Below, one piece after another: positions 7,555 to 16,672 of a DNA stretch of 64,000 nucleotides (within the stretch, counting starts at the first letter, position 1; every line of letters begins with the position of its first letter). This DNA comes from Campylobacter concisus (GTDB lineage Bacteria > Campylobacterota > Campylobacteria > Campylobacterales > Campylobacteraceae): the NCBI RefSeq assembly GCF_003048595.2, contig NZ_CP049270.1, forward strand, positions 1,364,001 to 1,428,000, given 5' to 3'. Under the pieces are notes generated by a model that saw only the letters and a program-made list of their open reading frames with translations, ran no database searches and was not told the DNA's origin. The position numbers and the translations under genes were made by a program.

Positions 7555-9087
7555 CTATTCCCACTCAATAGTTGCAGGTGGCTTGCTTGAGATATCGTAA
7601 ACTACGCGGTTTATACCGTTTACCTCGTTTATGATGCGGCGGCTTACGTTTTCAAGTAGATCATAAGGAAGCCTTGAAAAGCTTGCAGTCATGCCATCAC
7701 TCGCATCTACCACGCGCACGCAAACAGCGTTTTCATAGGTGCGGTTATCGCCCATTACTCCGACAGAATTTACATTTAAAAGTACGCAGAAAGCCTGCCA
7801 AGTTTTGTTATACCAACCAGTACTTTTTAGCTCATCACGCAAGATCACATCAGCTTTGCGAAGTAGCTCTAGGCTTGGTTTATTTACTTCGCCCATGATG
7901 CGGATAGCAAGGCCAGGTCCCGGAAAAGGGTGGCGGAAGACTAGATCCCGGCTTAGTCCAAGCTCAAGACCTAGCTTTCTAACCTCGTCTTTAAAAATTT
8001 CTCTTAGCGGTTCTATAAGCTCAAATGTCATCCAATCAGGCAAGCCTCCAACGTTGTGGTGGCTCTTTATCGTCTTGCTTGATCCAACTACGGAGCTTTC
8101 GATGATATCAGTATAAAGAGTGCCTTGAGCTAAAAATTTCACATCGCCATGCTTCTTAGCCTCTTGTTCAAAAATTTCTATAAAGGTCTCACCTATGATC
8201 TTGCGCTTTTTCTCAGGATCAACTACACCAGCTAAGCGACCAAGGAAGGTCTCGCTCGCATCTATGCTAACTAGCTCAACGCCAAGCTTTGTTCTAAATG
8301 TAGCTTCAACTTGCTCTCTTTCGTTTGTTCTAAGAAGTCCGTTATCAACAAAGACAAGGATCAAATTTTCAGGCACGGCGGCCGCTAAAAGTGCCGCAGT
8401 CACGGAGCTATCCACGCCACCGCTAACTGCACAAAGTACCTTATGAGTGCCTACTGTTTTTCTTATCTCTTCTATCTTATTTTTAGCGAAGCTTCCCATA
8501 TTCCAAGTGCTCTCGCAACCGCAGATATATTTAGCGAAATTCTTTAGAATTTGCGTGCCATATTCGCTGTGTTGCACCTCTGCGTGAAACTGGATTGCAT
8601 AAAATTTACGTTTATCATCGCCAAAAGCACAATAAGGCGAATTTTCACTAATAGCGATCACTTCAAAACCTTCTGGCAAGTCCTTTACGTAGTCACTATG
8701 GCTCATCCATACGATTTGTTTTGAAGGTGTATCTTTAAATAGCTCATGCTCTTTAATAACGTTAAGCTCGGCCTTGCCATACTCTTTTTGATCAGCCGCT
8801 AAAACCTCAGCCCCATGTGTGTGAGCAAGTAGCTGCATACCGTAGCAAACGCCAAGTATAGGGATGTTTAGCTCAAAGACACCACTATCACAAAAATAAG
8901 CATCTTTAGCATAAACACTAGCTGGGCCGCCACTTAAAATGATACCTTTTGGCTCTTTCGCCTTTATCTCACTAAGCTTTGCATTAAATGGCAAAATTTC
9001 AGTGTAGACGCCCTCTTCTCTTAGCCTTCTAGCTATTAGCTGAGTGTATTGCGAACCAAAATCCAAAACTATAATCGTATTGTTCAT
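7555..9087 (-). CDS. guaA: GMP synthase (glutamine-hydrolysing) GuaA
   Basis: GuaA aminates XMP to GMP using glutamine and ATP. The 510-residue protein carries an N-terminal class I glutamine amidotransferase domain, with catalytic Cys81 in GVCYGMQ and His/Glu in [11 protein letters not shown]. Next comes the ATP-pyrophosphatase domain with the P-loop motif [10 protein letters not shown] near residue 220. The C-terminal dimerisation domain ends PPATIEWE, as is standard for GuaA. It lies 10 bases after nhaD on the same strand and is probably co-transcribed. Conserved neighbours in Campylobacter include uvrC and purD. Confidence 0.97.
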   Translation of the reverse strand: MNNTIIVLDFGSQYTQLIARRLREEGVYTEILPFNAKLSEIKAKEPKGIILSGGPASVYAKDAYFCDSGVFELNIPILGVCYGMQLLAHTHGAEVLAADQKEYGKAELNVIKEHELFKDTPSKQIVWMSHSDYVKDLPEGFEVIAISENSPYCAFGDDKRKFYAIQFHAEVQHSEYGTQILKNFAKYICGCESTWNMGSFAKNKIEEIRKTVGTHKVLCAVSGGVDSSVTAALLAAAVPENLILVFVDNGLLRTNEREQVEATFRTKLGVELVSIDASETFLGRLAGVVDPEKKRKIIGETFIEIFEQEAKKHGDVKFLAQGTLYTDIIESSVVGSSKTIKSHHNVGGLPDWMTFELIEPLREIFKDEVRKLGLELGLSRDLVFRHPFPGPGLAIRIMGEVNKPSLELLRKADVILRDELKSTGWYNKTWQAFCVLLNVNSVGVMGDNRTYENAVCVRVVDASDGMTASFSRLPYDLLENVSRRIINEVNGINRVVYDISSKPPATIEWE

Positions 9088-9097
9088 TTATAACCTT

Positions 9098-10486
9098 TTA
9101 AAAATAGATATGAAAAATTTCAAACTGCACATACCAAACAATGATCGATACGATATATCCTAGAACCACCATCCAAGCGTATTTCATATGTGCGCCAAAG
9201 GTATAAATTCCTTTTAATTTACCCATTACTCCAACACCAGCTGCTGAACCAAAGCTGATCATCGAACCGCCAATACCAGCAGTTAGTGTCACTAATAGCC
9301 ACTGACTCATTGCCTCGCCTGCATCAGCTCCCATTGCTGGATTTGCTTTCAAAACAGCTGACATAACTGGAACATTATCAACGATCGCTGAAAGGAAGCC
9401 AACGCCGATATTTACAGCAGTTGAGCCAAATTTATCATAAAGTGATACAGCGTAATTTAAAAATCCAGCAAAATGAAGAGCGCCAACTGCAGCTAAAATT
9501 CCAAAGAAGAAAAATAGTGTATTGTTTTCGATCTTTGACATATAGTGAAATACATGCATTGGCTCTTCGCTTTTGTGAGCTTTTTTAAAATAGTAAGTAT
9601 AAAGACTAAGTAGTGAGAAGCCAAACATCATTCCCCACATCGCTGGTAAGTGAAAAAGCTGGTGCATCATAACAGCACAAAAGATAGTAAATGCACCTAT
9701 AAAAATAACCGCTTTACCGCCCTTTTTCATAACCACTTTTGGCTCGTTTGCTACGTCAAAATGCGGTGCAGTACTTGGCACCACGCGAGAAAGTAAAAAT
9801 GCCGTTACAAACCAACCTACGATAGATGCTGGAAAAAGTGCGAAAAAGTCGACAAATGGTGCTTTTCCAGCAGCCCAAGCCATAAGCGTAGTGATATCGC
9901 CAAACGGACTCCATGCTCCACCTGCATTTGCTGCAACGACAATGTTTATCGCACCAGCAACTAAAAAATTTGTATTATTTCTATCTATTGTTAGAAGAAC
10001 GGTTGAAAGAATAAGCGCTGTTGTTAGGTTATCAGCTACTGGGCTTATAAAAAATGCCAAAATACCAGTTAGCCAAAACAGCTTTCTATAAGTATAGCCT
10101 TTTGATACGAGATTATATTTAAGTGCATTAAATACATCTCTTTCGATAAGTGCTTCGATAAAAGTCATCGCCACCATCAAGAAAAATACAATCTGAGCGA
10201 TCTCTAAAATCAGGTGATTTACCTCATGTTCAAGCGAATGCACATCCATGCCATTTATAAGCATATAAACGCCGATAAGCAGGAACATAAACGTACCGAT
10301 AAAGATAGCAGGTTTTGCTTTGTCGATATGGAAATTTTCTTCTGCTGCTATGAAAAAATATCCAACAATAAAAATTATAAGTGATAAAATTCCTGCCCAC
10401 GTAGTAGTTAAGTCAATAGCTGCGGTTTCTCCATCAGCACCAAAAGCCATCGCGAAAAACAAGCCTAGAAGTCCAAAAAACCTCAT
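9098..10486 (-). CDS. nhaD: Na+/H+ antiporter NhaD
   Basis: This 462-residue inner-membrane protein has about twelve hydrophobic segments after a possible N-terminal cleavable leader (MRFFGLLGLFFAMAFGADGE). Signature regions of the NhaD family are visible: AFFISPVADNLTTALIL, NIVVAANAGGAWSPFGDITT and GFLSAIVDNVPVMSAV, which contain conserved Asp, Asn and Thr residues. It exchanges sodium or lithium for protons. An AGGAGAG ribosome site precedes the ATG, and guaA follows after 10 bases. The upstream region holds a CCTA/TAGG mini-hairpin and an AT-rich promoter-like stretch. Confidence 0.93.
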   Translation of the reverse strand: MRFFGLLGLFFAMAFGADGETAAIDLTTTWAGILSLIIFIVGYFFIAAEENFHIDKAKPAIFIGTFMFLLIGVYMLINGMDVHSLEHEVNHLILEIAQIVFFLMVAMTFIEALIERDVFNALKYNLVSKGYTYRKLFWLTGILAFFISPVADNLTTALILSTVLLTIDRNNTNFLVAGAINIVVAANAGGAWSPFGDITTLMAWAAGKAPFVDFFALFPASIVGWFVTAFLLSRVVPSTAPHFDVANEPKVVMKKGGKAVIFIGAFTIFCAVMMHQLFHLPAMWGMMFGFSLLSLYTYYFKKAHKSEEPMHVFHYMSKIENNTLFFFFGILAAVGALHFAGFLNYAVSLYDKFGSTAVNIGVGFLSAIVDNVPVMSAVLKANPAMGADAGEAMSQWLLVTLTAGIGGSMISFGSAAGVGVMGKLKGIYTFGAHMKYAWMVVLGYIVSIIVWYVQFEIFHIYF

Positions 10487-10601
10487 TATACTCTCCTTGT
10501 AGAATAAAAAATCTTGGTATATTACTTAAATGAGCCTAAAAATTAGGTTAGTTAAAATTATTAAGCTTACATTACATTTTTATTTAAATACGAAAATTTT
10601 A

Positions 10602-10769
10602 CTAGATTTTGTTTATCTTATCAGTTTTCTTTTCTTTTACGGGAGCATTTCCATAAAATGGATCATCTTTATAGCCACAACCGCTAAATGCAAAAAGAGT
10701 AAAAATTAAAATAAAAGATGATAAGATAAGCCCATGAAAAACGCTAAATTTTTGATAAATACTATTCAC
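10602..10769 (-). CDS. Small lipoprotein with a GTG start
   Basis: A 55-residue frame begins with GTG at 10769, seven bases after AAAGGA. It encodes a hydrophobic leader ending FAFSGC and then a short mature part beginning CGYKDDPFYGNAPV and ending in a Lys-rich tail. This is a typical lipoprotein signal with Cys31 as the lipidated residue. The mature piece resembles the very small LptM/YifL-like lipoproteins (CGYK/CGLKGPL type), but that assignment is weak. Its first 36 bases lie antisense to the start of the divergent plus-strand gene at 10734. It sits upstream of nhaD on the same strand. Confidence 0.68.
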   Translation of the reverse strand: MNSIYQKFSVFHGLILSSFILIFTLFAFSGCGYKDDPFYGNAPVKEKKTDKINKI

Positions 10770-11249
10770 GAAAATCCTTTGTATAAAGAAAAATTAAGCA
10801 TGGCAAATGAGTGCCAACAGCTTTTAGAGCTTATGGGGAAAGCAAAACGATTTTATATAGCTTTTTGCTACGTTAGAGAAGGTGTTTTGACCTTTGTTCT
10901 TACTCATCCCACTGGGCTTTTAGAGCTTAGGCGTGATAGTAGTATAAATGATATAAAAAGGTTATTAAAAACCTTTTGCAATTTTAATAAAAATAGCGTT
11001 TTTAACAGCATTCTTACTCCAAAACCTCTTAACGAAATCAACTATACAAAAAATAAAAAAGAAGAAAATATAAGATTTGTCGTGAGCAAATTTTTAAAAT
11101 TTTTTAATCAAAAAGAGCAAAGTGCCATCTTTTATGCGCCAGCTAGCAAAGGTAATTTTAAAAATTTAGCAAAAGACGAGCAAATACACCAAAAATTTGA
11201 AGAGCTAAGAGAAATTTTGCTCAAGAAAAATGAGCAGGCAAGATGCTAA
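10734..11249 (+). CDS. DciA-like (DUF721) protein upstream of uvrC
   Basis: This is a 171-residue cytoplasmic protein without a firm family. The first 85 residues have the pattern of the DUF721/DciA fold: an N-terminal helix, then FVLTHPTGLLELRRDSSINDIKRLLKTF, where a beta-strand is followed by a helix like the usual SSAWAQELRLLK region. DciA loads the replicative helicase in many bacteria, but equivalence here is only a suggestion. A hypothetical gene in this place next to uvrC is recalled from other Campylobacter. It overlaps uvrC by 7 bases. An alternative ATG at 10800 would avoid the overlap with the antisense lipoprotein gene. Confidence 0.6.
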   Translation: MKNAKFLINTIHENPLYKEKLSMANECQQLLELMGKAKRFYIAFCYVREGVLTFVLTHPTGLLELRRDSSINDIKRLLKTFCNFNKNSVFNSILTPKPLNEINYTKNKKEENIRFVVSKFLKFFNQKEQSAIFYAPASKGNFKNLAKDEQIHQKFEELREILLKKNEQARC

Positions 11250-13060
11250 TAGACGAGATCAGAACGCTTCCAAACGAGCCTGGCGTATACCAGTATTTTG
11301 ACGCACAAAATAGACTCTTATACGTTGGCAAGGCCAAAATTTTAAAAAATAGGGTCAAAAGCTACTTTAAATTTACCCCAAGCCTAGCTCCGGCTGAAAA
11401 ACTAAGCCCAAGAATTTCAAAGATGATAAGCGAGGCGGTGCATCTTGAATACATTGTCACACCAAGCGAAGCAGACGCGCTGATACTTGAAAATTCATTC
11501 ATCAAGCAGCTTAAGCCAAAATACAACATCTTGCTTCGTGACGACAAGACCTACCCTTATATCTTTATAAATTTAAATGATGATTTTCCAAGATTTGAGA
11601 TCACTAGAAAGGTGGTAAAAGGCTCAAATATCCGCTATTTTGGGCCATATTTTAGTGGAGCTAGCGAGCTACTTGAGGCACTTTATCTAAATTACAATCT
11701 CGTTCAGAAAAAGTCCTGCATCAAAGGCAAAAAAGCTTGCCTTTTTTATCAGCTAAAACGCTGCTACGCCCCGTGTGAAGGCAAAATTTCAAAAGAAAAC
11801 TACGCTAAGATCGTAAATGAGGCTATCGCGGCCTTACAAAATCCAAATTTACTCATCACTCGCCTTGAAGAGCTCATGCTAAACTACGCCAAAGCCGAAG
11901 ACTACGAGCAAGCAGCCGCGACTAGAGATAAGATACAAACACTTAAAAATATGCAAACAAAGGTTGAAGTTGATCTTGCTAAACTTGAGGACTTTGAAGC
12001 CTACTCGGTCGCTTGTGTGCACGATATGATCTGCGCGGTGAGATTTAGCGTGCAAAGCGGCAAGATAACAGGCGTAAAAACCGATATCACGCAGGCTAAA
12101 AACGCTCAAAAAGACGAGATAAACGAGGCTTATAAGCAGGCTATTTTAAAAAGCTTTATCGCTGGTCAGCCAATAATCAGCACCAAAATTTACGTCCATG
12201 AGGACTTTGAAGATAGCGAGCTGGTGGAGGAAATTTTAAACGAGAGATTTGGGCGTAAATTTAGCATCACTTGCCCAAAAATAGGCGATAAGCGTAAAAT
12301 TTGCGAGATAGCTACAAAAAACGCTGAAGTTAGCATCGAAAAATACCTAAAAACGCACGATAACGAGCTATTAAACGAGATAAAAGAGTACTTTGACCTA
12401 GCTCACACGCCTTACGTGGTCGAGGCTTACGACAACTCGCACCTTTTTGGCGAGGCAAGTGTCGGAGCGATGGTGCGCTACGAGCATGGCGAGTGGGCAA
12501 AGCAAAACTACCGCCACATGCACTTAAACTCCAAAAACGACTACGATCAGATGAAAGAGAGTTTGACAGCCAGAGCACTTAGATTTGACAAGCTTAGCCC
12601 GCCTGATCTTTGGGTGATTGACGGGGGCGAAGTGCTTTTAAATTTAGCCTGTGAAATTTTAGCAAGCAGTGGCGCAAACGTAGATGTGATAGCCATTTCA
12701 AAAGAGAAGATCGATGCCAAAGCTCACCGCGCAAAAGGCGAGGCGAAAGATAAAATTTACACAAAAAATGGCAGCTTTAGCCTAAGCACGAGCGATAAAA
12801 AGCTTCAGTTTTTCCAAAAAATGCGTGACGAAAGCCATAGATTTGTCATCAGCTTTCACAGAAAAATAAGGCAGAAAAATGATATGCAAAGATCAATTCT
12901 AAAGCAAGCTGGCGTATCTGAAGGAAGTATCGCGAAATTAATCAGCTTTTACGGAAGTTTTGATAAAATCAGCGAAGCGAATTTAGACGAAGTGGCAAAA
13001 ATAACAAATAAAAGCGTAGCAGAAAAGCTTGCAGTGCTCAAAGAAGGAAATTTGAAGTGA
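11243..13060 (+). CDS. uvrC: Excinuclease ABC subunit C UvrC
   Basis: UvrC makes the dual incisions in nucleotide excision repair. The 605-residue protein has an N-terminal GIY-YIG domain (PGVYQYFDAQNRLLYVGKAK), the Cys-rich CLFYQLKRCYAPCEGKIS, a UVR helix pair near residue 210 (KAEDYEQAAATRDKI), and the RNase H-like nuclease with VVEAYDNSHLFGEASVGAMV near residue 392 and WVIDGGEVLLNLA. Helix-hairpin-helix elements lie at the end (LKQAGVSEGSIAKLISFYGS). It overlaps the gene before and after, so it starts an operon with the signalling pair downstream. Confidence 0.96.
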   Translation: MLIDEIRTLPNEPGVYQYFDAQNRLLYVGKAKILKNRVKSYFKFTPSLAPAEKLSPRISKMISEAVHLEYIVTPSEADALILENSFIKQLKPKYNILLRDDKTYPYIFINLNDDFPRFEITRKVVKGSNIRYFGPYFSGASELLEALYLNYNLVQKKSCIKGKKACLFYQLKRCYAPCEGKISKENYAKIVNEAIAALQNPNLLITRLEELMLNYAKAEDYEQAAATRDKIQTLKNMQTKVEVDLAKLEDFEAYSVACVHDMICAVRFSVQSGKITGVKTDITQAKNAQKDEINEAYKQAILKSFIAGQPIISTKIYVHEDFEDSELVEEILNERFGRKFSITCPKIGDKRKICEIATKNAEVSIEKYLKTHDNELLNEIKEYFDLAHTPYVVEAYDNSHLFGEASVGAMVRYEHGEWAKQNYRHMHLNSKNDYDQMKESLTARALRFDKLSPPDLWVIDGGEVLLNLACEILASSGANVDVIAISKEKIDAKAHRAKGEAKDKIYTKNGSFSLSTSDKKLQFFQKMRDESHRFVISFHRKIRQKNDMQRSILKQAGVSEGSIAKLISFYGSFDKISEANLDEVAKITNKSVAEKLAVLKEGNLK

Positions 13061-13812
13061 TAATATATGATGAAAATTTAAAAATATCTGCGATAACGCA
13101 AGATTCACTTGAGCTATTGGGTTTTGATAGTCTAGATGATTTTTTATCGCAATACAAAGATATAAGTGAGCTAGTCATAACAAGCCAAAAAAGTCCAAAC
13201 TACAGCTTCTTGGAATTTTTACAAAATACGAAAGATAATAGTGCTAGAGTAAATTTAAAAAGAAAAGATGGTGGTGCGATCTTACTGGAAGCGAGATTGC
13301 AAAATGCCATTTTAAAAAATGGTGAGAAATTTTTTATCGTGCTTTTAGAGAAGCAAGACATAATAAACAACCAAAATCTAATAGCAGCAGTAAAAGTAAA
13401 ACCTACATTAAGACTACCTGTTTTTAAACTAAACGCATGGTATCTTTTTGACACACAGACACAATCACTTATCGATGATTCCTGGTTTGAAACATCGCTT
13501 AAAATACTAAATTTAAATAAAAAAGATTTTGCATCCTATTTAAATATCTTTTTGCACAACGCAAGAGAAATTCTTATCCAGATCCAATCAGCCATAATCG
13601 CAAAAGACGAGATAATGCTCAAAAAATACGTAGATGAGATAAGGGAAGCTGCATTAAATTTAAAGCTTAATAATCTTGCAAATGAGCTTAATGCTCTTTT
13701 AGATAACAATCAAAATGGGAAGATGAAAGAGATGTCTCTTTTTACCAAAAGACTAATTGAGATAGAAAATATCGTCAAAAAATATAGCAAAAAGAGTGTC
13801 TATGAAAAATAA
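13057..13812 (+). CDS. PAS and Hpt-like protein with a lost phosphoacceptor His
   Basis: This 251-residue protein starts at GTG 13057 inside the uvrC stop (GTGA) after AAGAAGGAAA. Residues 1-100 look like a PAS domain: SLELLGFDSLDDFLSQY, and VNLKRKDGGAILLEARL for the second half. Residues 150-250 are helical and resemble an Hpt domain. Where an Hpt has AHTLKGSAANLG, this protein has VDEIREAALNLK, so Asp193 replaces the phosphorylated His and the Gly is lost. It overlaps the next gene, a degenerate hybrid kinase, and the two probably act together. The assignment is my reading of weak similarity. Confidence 0.55.
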   Translation: MIIYDENLKISAITQDSLELLGFDSLDDFLSQYKDISELVITSQKSPNYSFLEFLQNTKDNSARVNLKRKDGGAILLEARLQNAILKNGEKFFIVLLEKQDIINNQNLIAAVKVKPTLRLPVFKLNAWYLFDTQTQSLIDDSWFETSLKILNLNKKDFASYLNIFLHNAREILIQIQSAIIAKDEIMLKKYVDEIREAALNLKLNNLANELNALLDNNQNGKMKEMSLFTKRLIEIENIVKKYSKKSVYEK

Positions 13813-16672
13813 TAAATTTTATATATTACTAGCGCCAATAATAATTTCAGCGATCTTTTGCGCATATAGCGGAAATGAAAGCTATAAAAAATTTACAGAA
13901 CTAAAAGATCTAAATGAGAAACTATATAAACAATCCTTGGTATTTCAAACTATAAAATCCGTAATACAAGAGCACGATACTCTAATAGGCAAAAGCCAAG
14001 AAGATATAAAAAGGTTGCGGGATAACACCTTAAAAAATACACAAAAATTTATAAATTCTATAAGAAAAGACGATCGTATCGAGATACGAAATATAAATAA
14101 ATTAAAAGAATTGCTAGCAAATATAAATCAAAATGATAAATTTGATGAACTATTTTATGAATTTTTCCAAAATATAAATGGAGAAATAGATAGCGATTTT
14201 AAACAGGACTTAGACCGAAACTTTCCGCTTATAATAAAAGCTTATGCCGCAACTTTAAGTAAAATTTACAATCAACTCTCTTTAGCAAACAACACAAAAT
14301 ACTACGTAAAAAATATCTTTATAAATGGTCCTTTATTTTCAATAAACAGTAATGTGAGAGAAAATATATATTCCGTAAAGGACAACACGCCAAATCTTGA
14401 TATGCTTCCAAAAAGTGAGCTAAAAGAGAATATTTACAAAGACTTTAACCAGTTTGAAGCCAACTATCAAACTAAAAAGATAAGAGAAGTTAAAGCCAAG
14501 ATCGCATTTTCTGAGAAGCTAAACATCGAAGATATTATCTTAATCAAACAGTATGAAGATGATAAATTTATACTTTTATTAGATAGTGCCATAAACATAA
14601 AAAATGAGCTACTAGAACTTACCGAGAGTGAAAAAATAAGCTTTGGCATAAAGACCTTTTTCGAGTTTTTGCTTTGTGGCTTGCTCATTTTATCTTTGCT
14701 TGGCATTTCTGCTAGGTTGAAATTTTTAAAGGTGCTTATCGATAAGTCAAAATACATATCGAGTTATATCCTATCATCAAAAGAGGCAAGTGCGGATAAT
14801 GCGATATCAAAACTCATAAAAACTTATGAAGATCTAAAAGAAACCTATATAAAAGATAGCAGCTTTTTTCAGATAAAAGATAGATATATTTTATCAGTTA
14901 GCAAGAAGCTAGAGTCTATCAATAAAGAAATTTTTACATCGACCGCGGCTTTAAAAATAGAAACAAATAATAGCAAAAAGCAAGTATTTATAGACACGAT
15001 AGAAAAAAATGCAAATATCATGACCTCGCTTTATAACAATGCTAAAAATATCTCAAATGTTAAAAAATATAGCGAATGCAATAAAACCGAGATATTTGAT
15101 CCTCAAAAAAGCTTTGAAGAAATTTTGCAAGCAAATATCGTCTATTCGCAAAGCAAAAAGATAAATTTTATAAGCTACCTTGATCCAAGCCTTACAAATG
15201 AACTAGAAGGAAATCTAAATTCATTAAAAACCGCATTTAACTCTATCTTTTTGGCATCTTTATCAATGTCTTTAAGACATCAAAATATTATCATCGCTAT
15301 CAAAAAAGTTCAAAAAGAGTTTGATAGAAGCGGACTTTGTTCTGTAAGCTTTAGCATAAAAAATAGCTCGGCTGCCATGAGCGAAAAGCAAATTTCAGAT
15401 ATATTTTCAGATGATGAGAATAGCTTAAATAATGATGAGAGCGAGTTTTATCTAAAAATCGCTCAAATTTATTTAAAAAATTTAGAAAGCAAGCTGGAGA
15501 TTAATTCGTTTCCAAGTATTGGCAATGAGTTTAAATTTGTAGTCATTTTTAAAACAACATCAAACTATAAAGACTTTGATATAAAATGCGATCATAAACT
15601 AGCATTCTTACAAGATATAAATGTCGCTTACAACGAAGCTTTTGAGCAGACTACAAAGGACCTTGGGCTCAAAGTGGATATGCTAACAAGCACTAGCCCA
15701 TCTATTACAAAAAATTATGATGCTATATTTTTAAGAAATACCAATAAGCAAGGCCAAGATATTAAAAATCCGCTCATTTTAAAAGACCCGCTAACTCCAT
15801 TAAGCATCACAAGACTACTTTGCTTAGGTGAAGCTGATATTATGAATAAAAATTTAAACGATAAACCAAAAATTTTAATCTGCGATACTAATGAAATTTA
15901 CATAGATATAACAGCAAGTGGTTTTAGTAAATTTAACTGCGAGGTTGTGGGGGTTTGTAATAAAAAAGATCTAAAACAAGCCATAAAGCAAGGCGATTTT
16001 GACCTTATATTTGTTGGCTCGAAATTTTTCGAAGCTGAAAAAAATAGCCTTCAAAAAAATCTTGATCTTATAAAAACAGCTATACAAAATGCGAAAATTC
16101 CAATTATACTAATGCTTTCAAATACTTCAAATATAGATGGAGAGAGCGTCAAAGAATACTTCAATGCCTATATAAAAACGCCAATAAATAGCGACGAACT
16201 GGCTCAAATTTTTAGAAAATTTTTGCCAAATTTTGGCGAGATTGCAATAGACGAAAGCTATCTAGCAAAAAGCGAAAATATTATTTTATTTAAGAAATCG
16301 CCAATGGAAAATAAAATATTTAGCTCAGCTTTAGGAGAATTTTACAACACACTTGAAACCACAAATAGCTTTGATGAGCTACTAACAAAAATAAAAAATA
16401 AAACTTATGGCATCGTTCTTATAGATGAAAACGTAAAAGACTTCAACTACGAAGAGCTAACAAGAGTTGTTGATAAGATAAGACAAAGCCAAAAGGTTGA
16501 TACAAGAGTGCTGATATTTGGCGCACAAGAAAAAAGTGAATTTTCTTTTGTAAAAGTGCTAGCCAAAAATATCACAAAAGCAGAGCTTTCAGCTACCGTA
16601 AGAGAGCAAATCGATTCTATGGGCACTAGCTACGCTAAAAGCTCTTATGAATTTATTAAGTTTAACGCCTAA
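13802..16672 (+). CDS. Membrane-bound degenerate hybrid histidine kinase (pseudokinase with three receiver-like domains)
   Basis: This is a protein of about 956 residues (numbering below counts from an alternative GTG two codons earlier). Transmembrane segments at 8-24 and 286-305 flank a periplasmic sensor region of about 260 residues. The dimerisation helix at 360-390 (KDRYILSVSKKLESI) has Ser where HELRTPL kinases have His. The ATPase region at 470-590 keeps the shape (FSIKNSSAAMSEKQISDIFS; LEINSFPSIGNEFKFVVIF) but lacks the DxGxG lid. Three receiver-like domains follow at about 598-680, 690-810 and 825-940. The Asp site reads FLRN, FVGS and LIDEN, so only the third keeps an Asp (877). It overlaps the Hpt-like gene. 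Confidence 0.6.
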   Translation: MKNNKFYILLAPIIISAIFCAYSGNESYKKFTELKDLNEKLYKQSLVFQTIKSVIQEHDTLIGKSQEDIKRLRDNTLKNTQKFINSIRKDDRIEIRNINKLKELLANINQNDKFDELFYEFFQNINGEIDSDFKQDLDRNFPLIIKAYAATLSKIYNQLSLANNTKYYVKNIFINGPLFSINSNVRENIYSVKDNTPNLDMLPKSELKENIYKDFNQFEANYQTKKIREVKAKIAFSEKLNIEDIILIKQYEDDKFILLLDSAINIKNELLELTESEKISFGIKTFFEFLLCGLLILSLLGISARLKFLKVLIDKSKYISSYILSSKEASADNAISKLIKTYEDLKETYIKDSSFFQIKDRYILSVSKKLESINKEIFTSTAALKIETNNSKKQVFIDTIEKNANIMTSLYNNAKNISNVKKYSECNKTEIFDPQKSFEEILQANIVYSQSKKINFISYLDPSLTNELEGNLNSLKTAFNSIFLASLSMSLRHQNIIIAIKKVQKEFDRSGLCSVSFSIKNSSAAMSEKQISDIFSDDENSLNNDESEFYLKIAQIYLKNLESKLEINSFPSIGNEFKFVVIFKTTSNYKDFDIKCDHKLAFLQDINVAYNEAFEQTTKDLGLKVDMLTSTSPSITKNYDAIFLRNTNKQGQDIKNPLILKDPLTPLSITRLLCLGEADIMNKNLNDKPKILICDTNEIYIDITASGFSKFNCEVVGVCNKKDLKQAIKQGDFDLIFVGSKFFEAEKNSLQKNLDLIKTAIQNAKIPIILMLSNTSNIDGESVKEYFNAYIKTPINSDELAQIFRKFLPNFGEIAIDESYLAKSENIILFKKSPMENKIFSSALGEFYNTLETTNSFDELLTKIKNKTYGIVLIDENVKDFNYEELTRVVDKIRQSQKVDTRVLIFGAQEKSEFSFVKVLAKNITKAELSATVREQIDSMGTSYAKSSYEFIKFNA

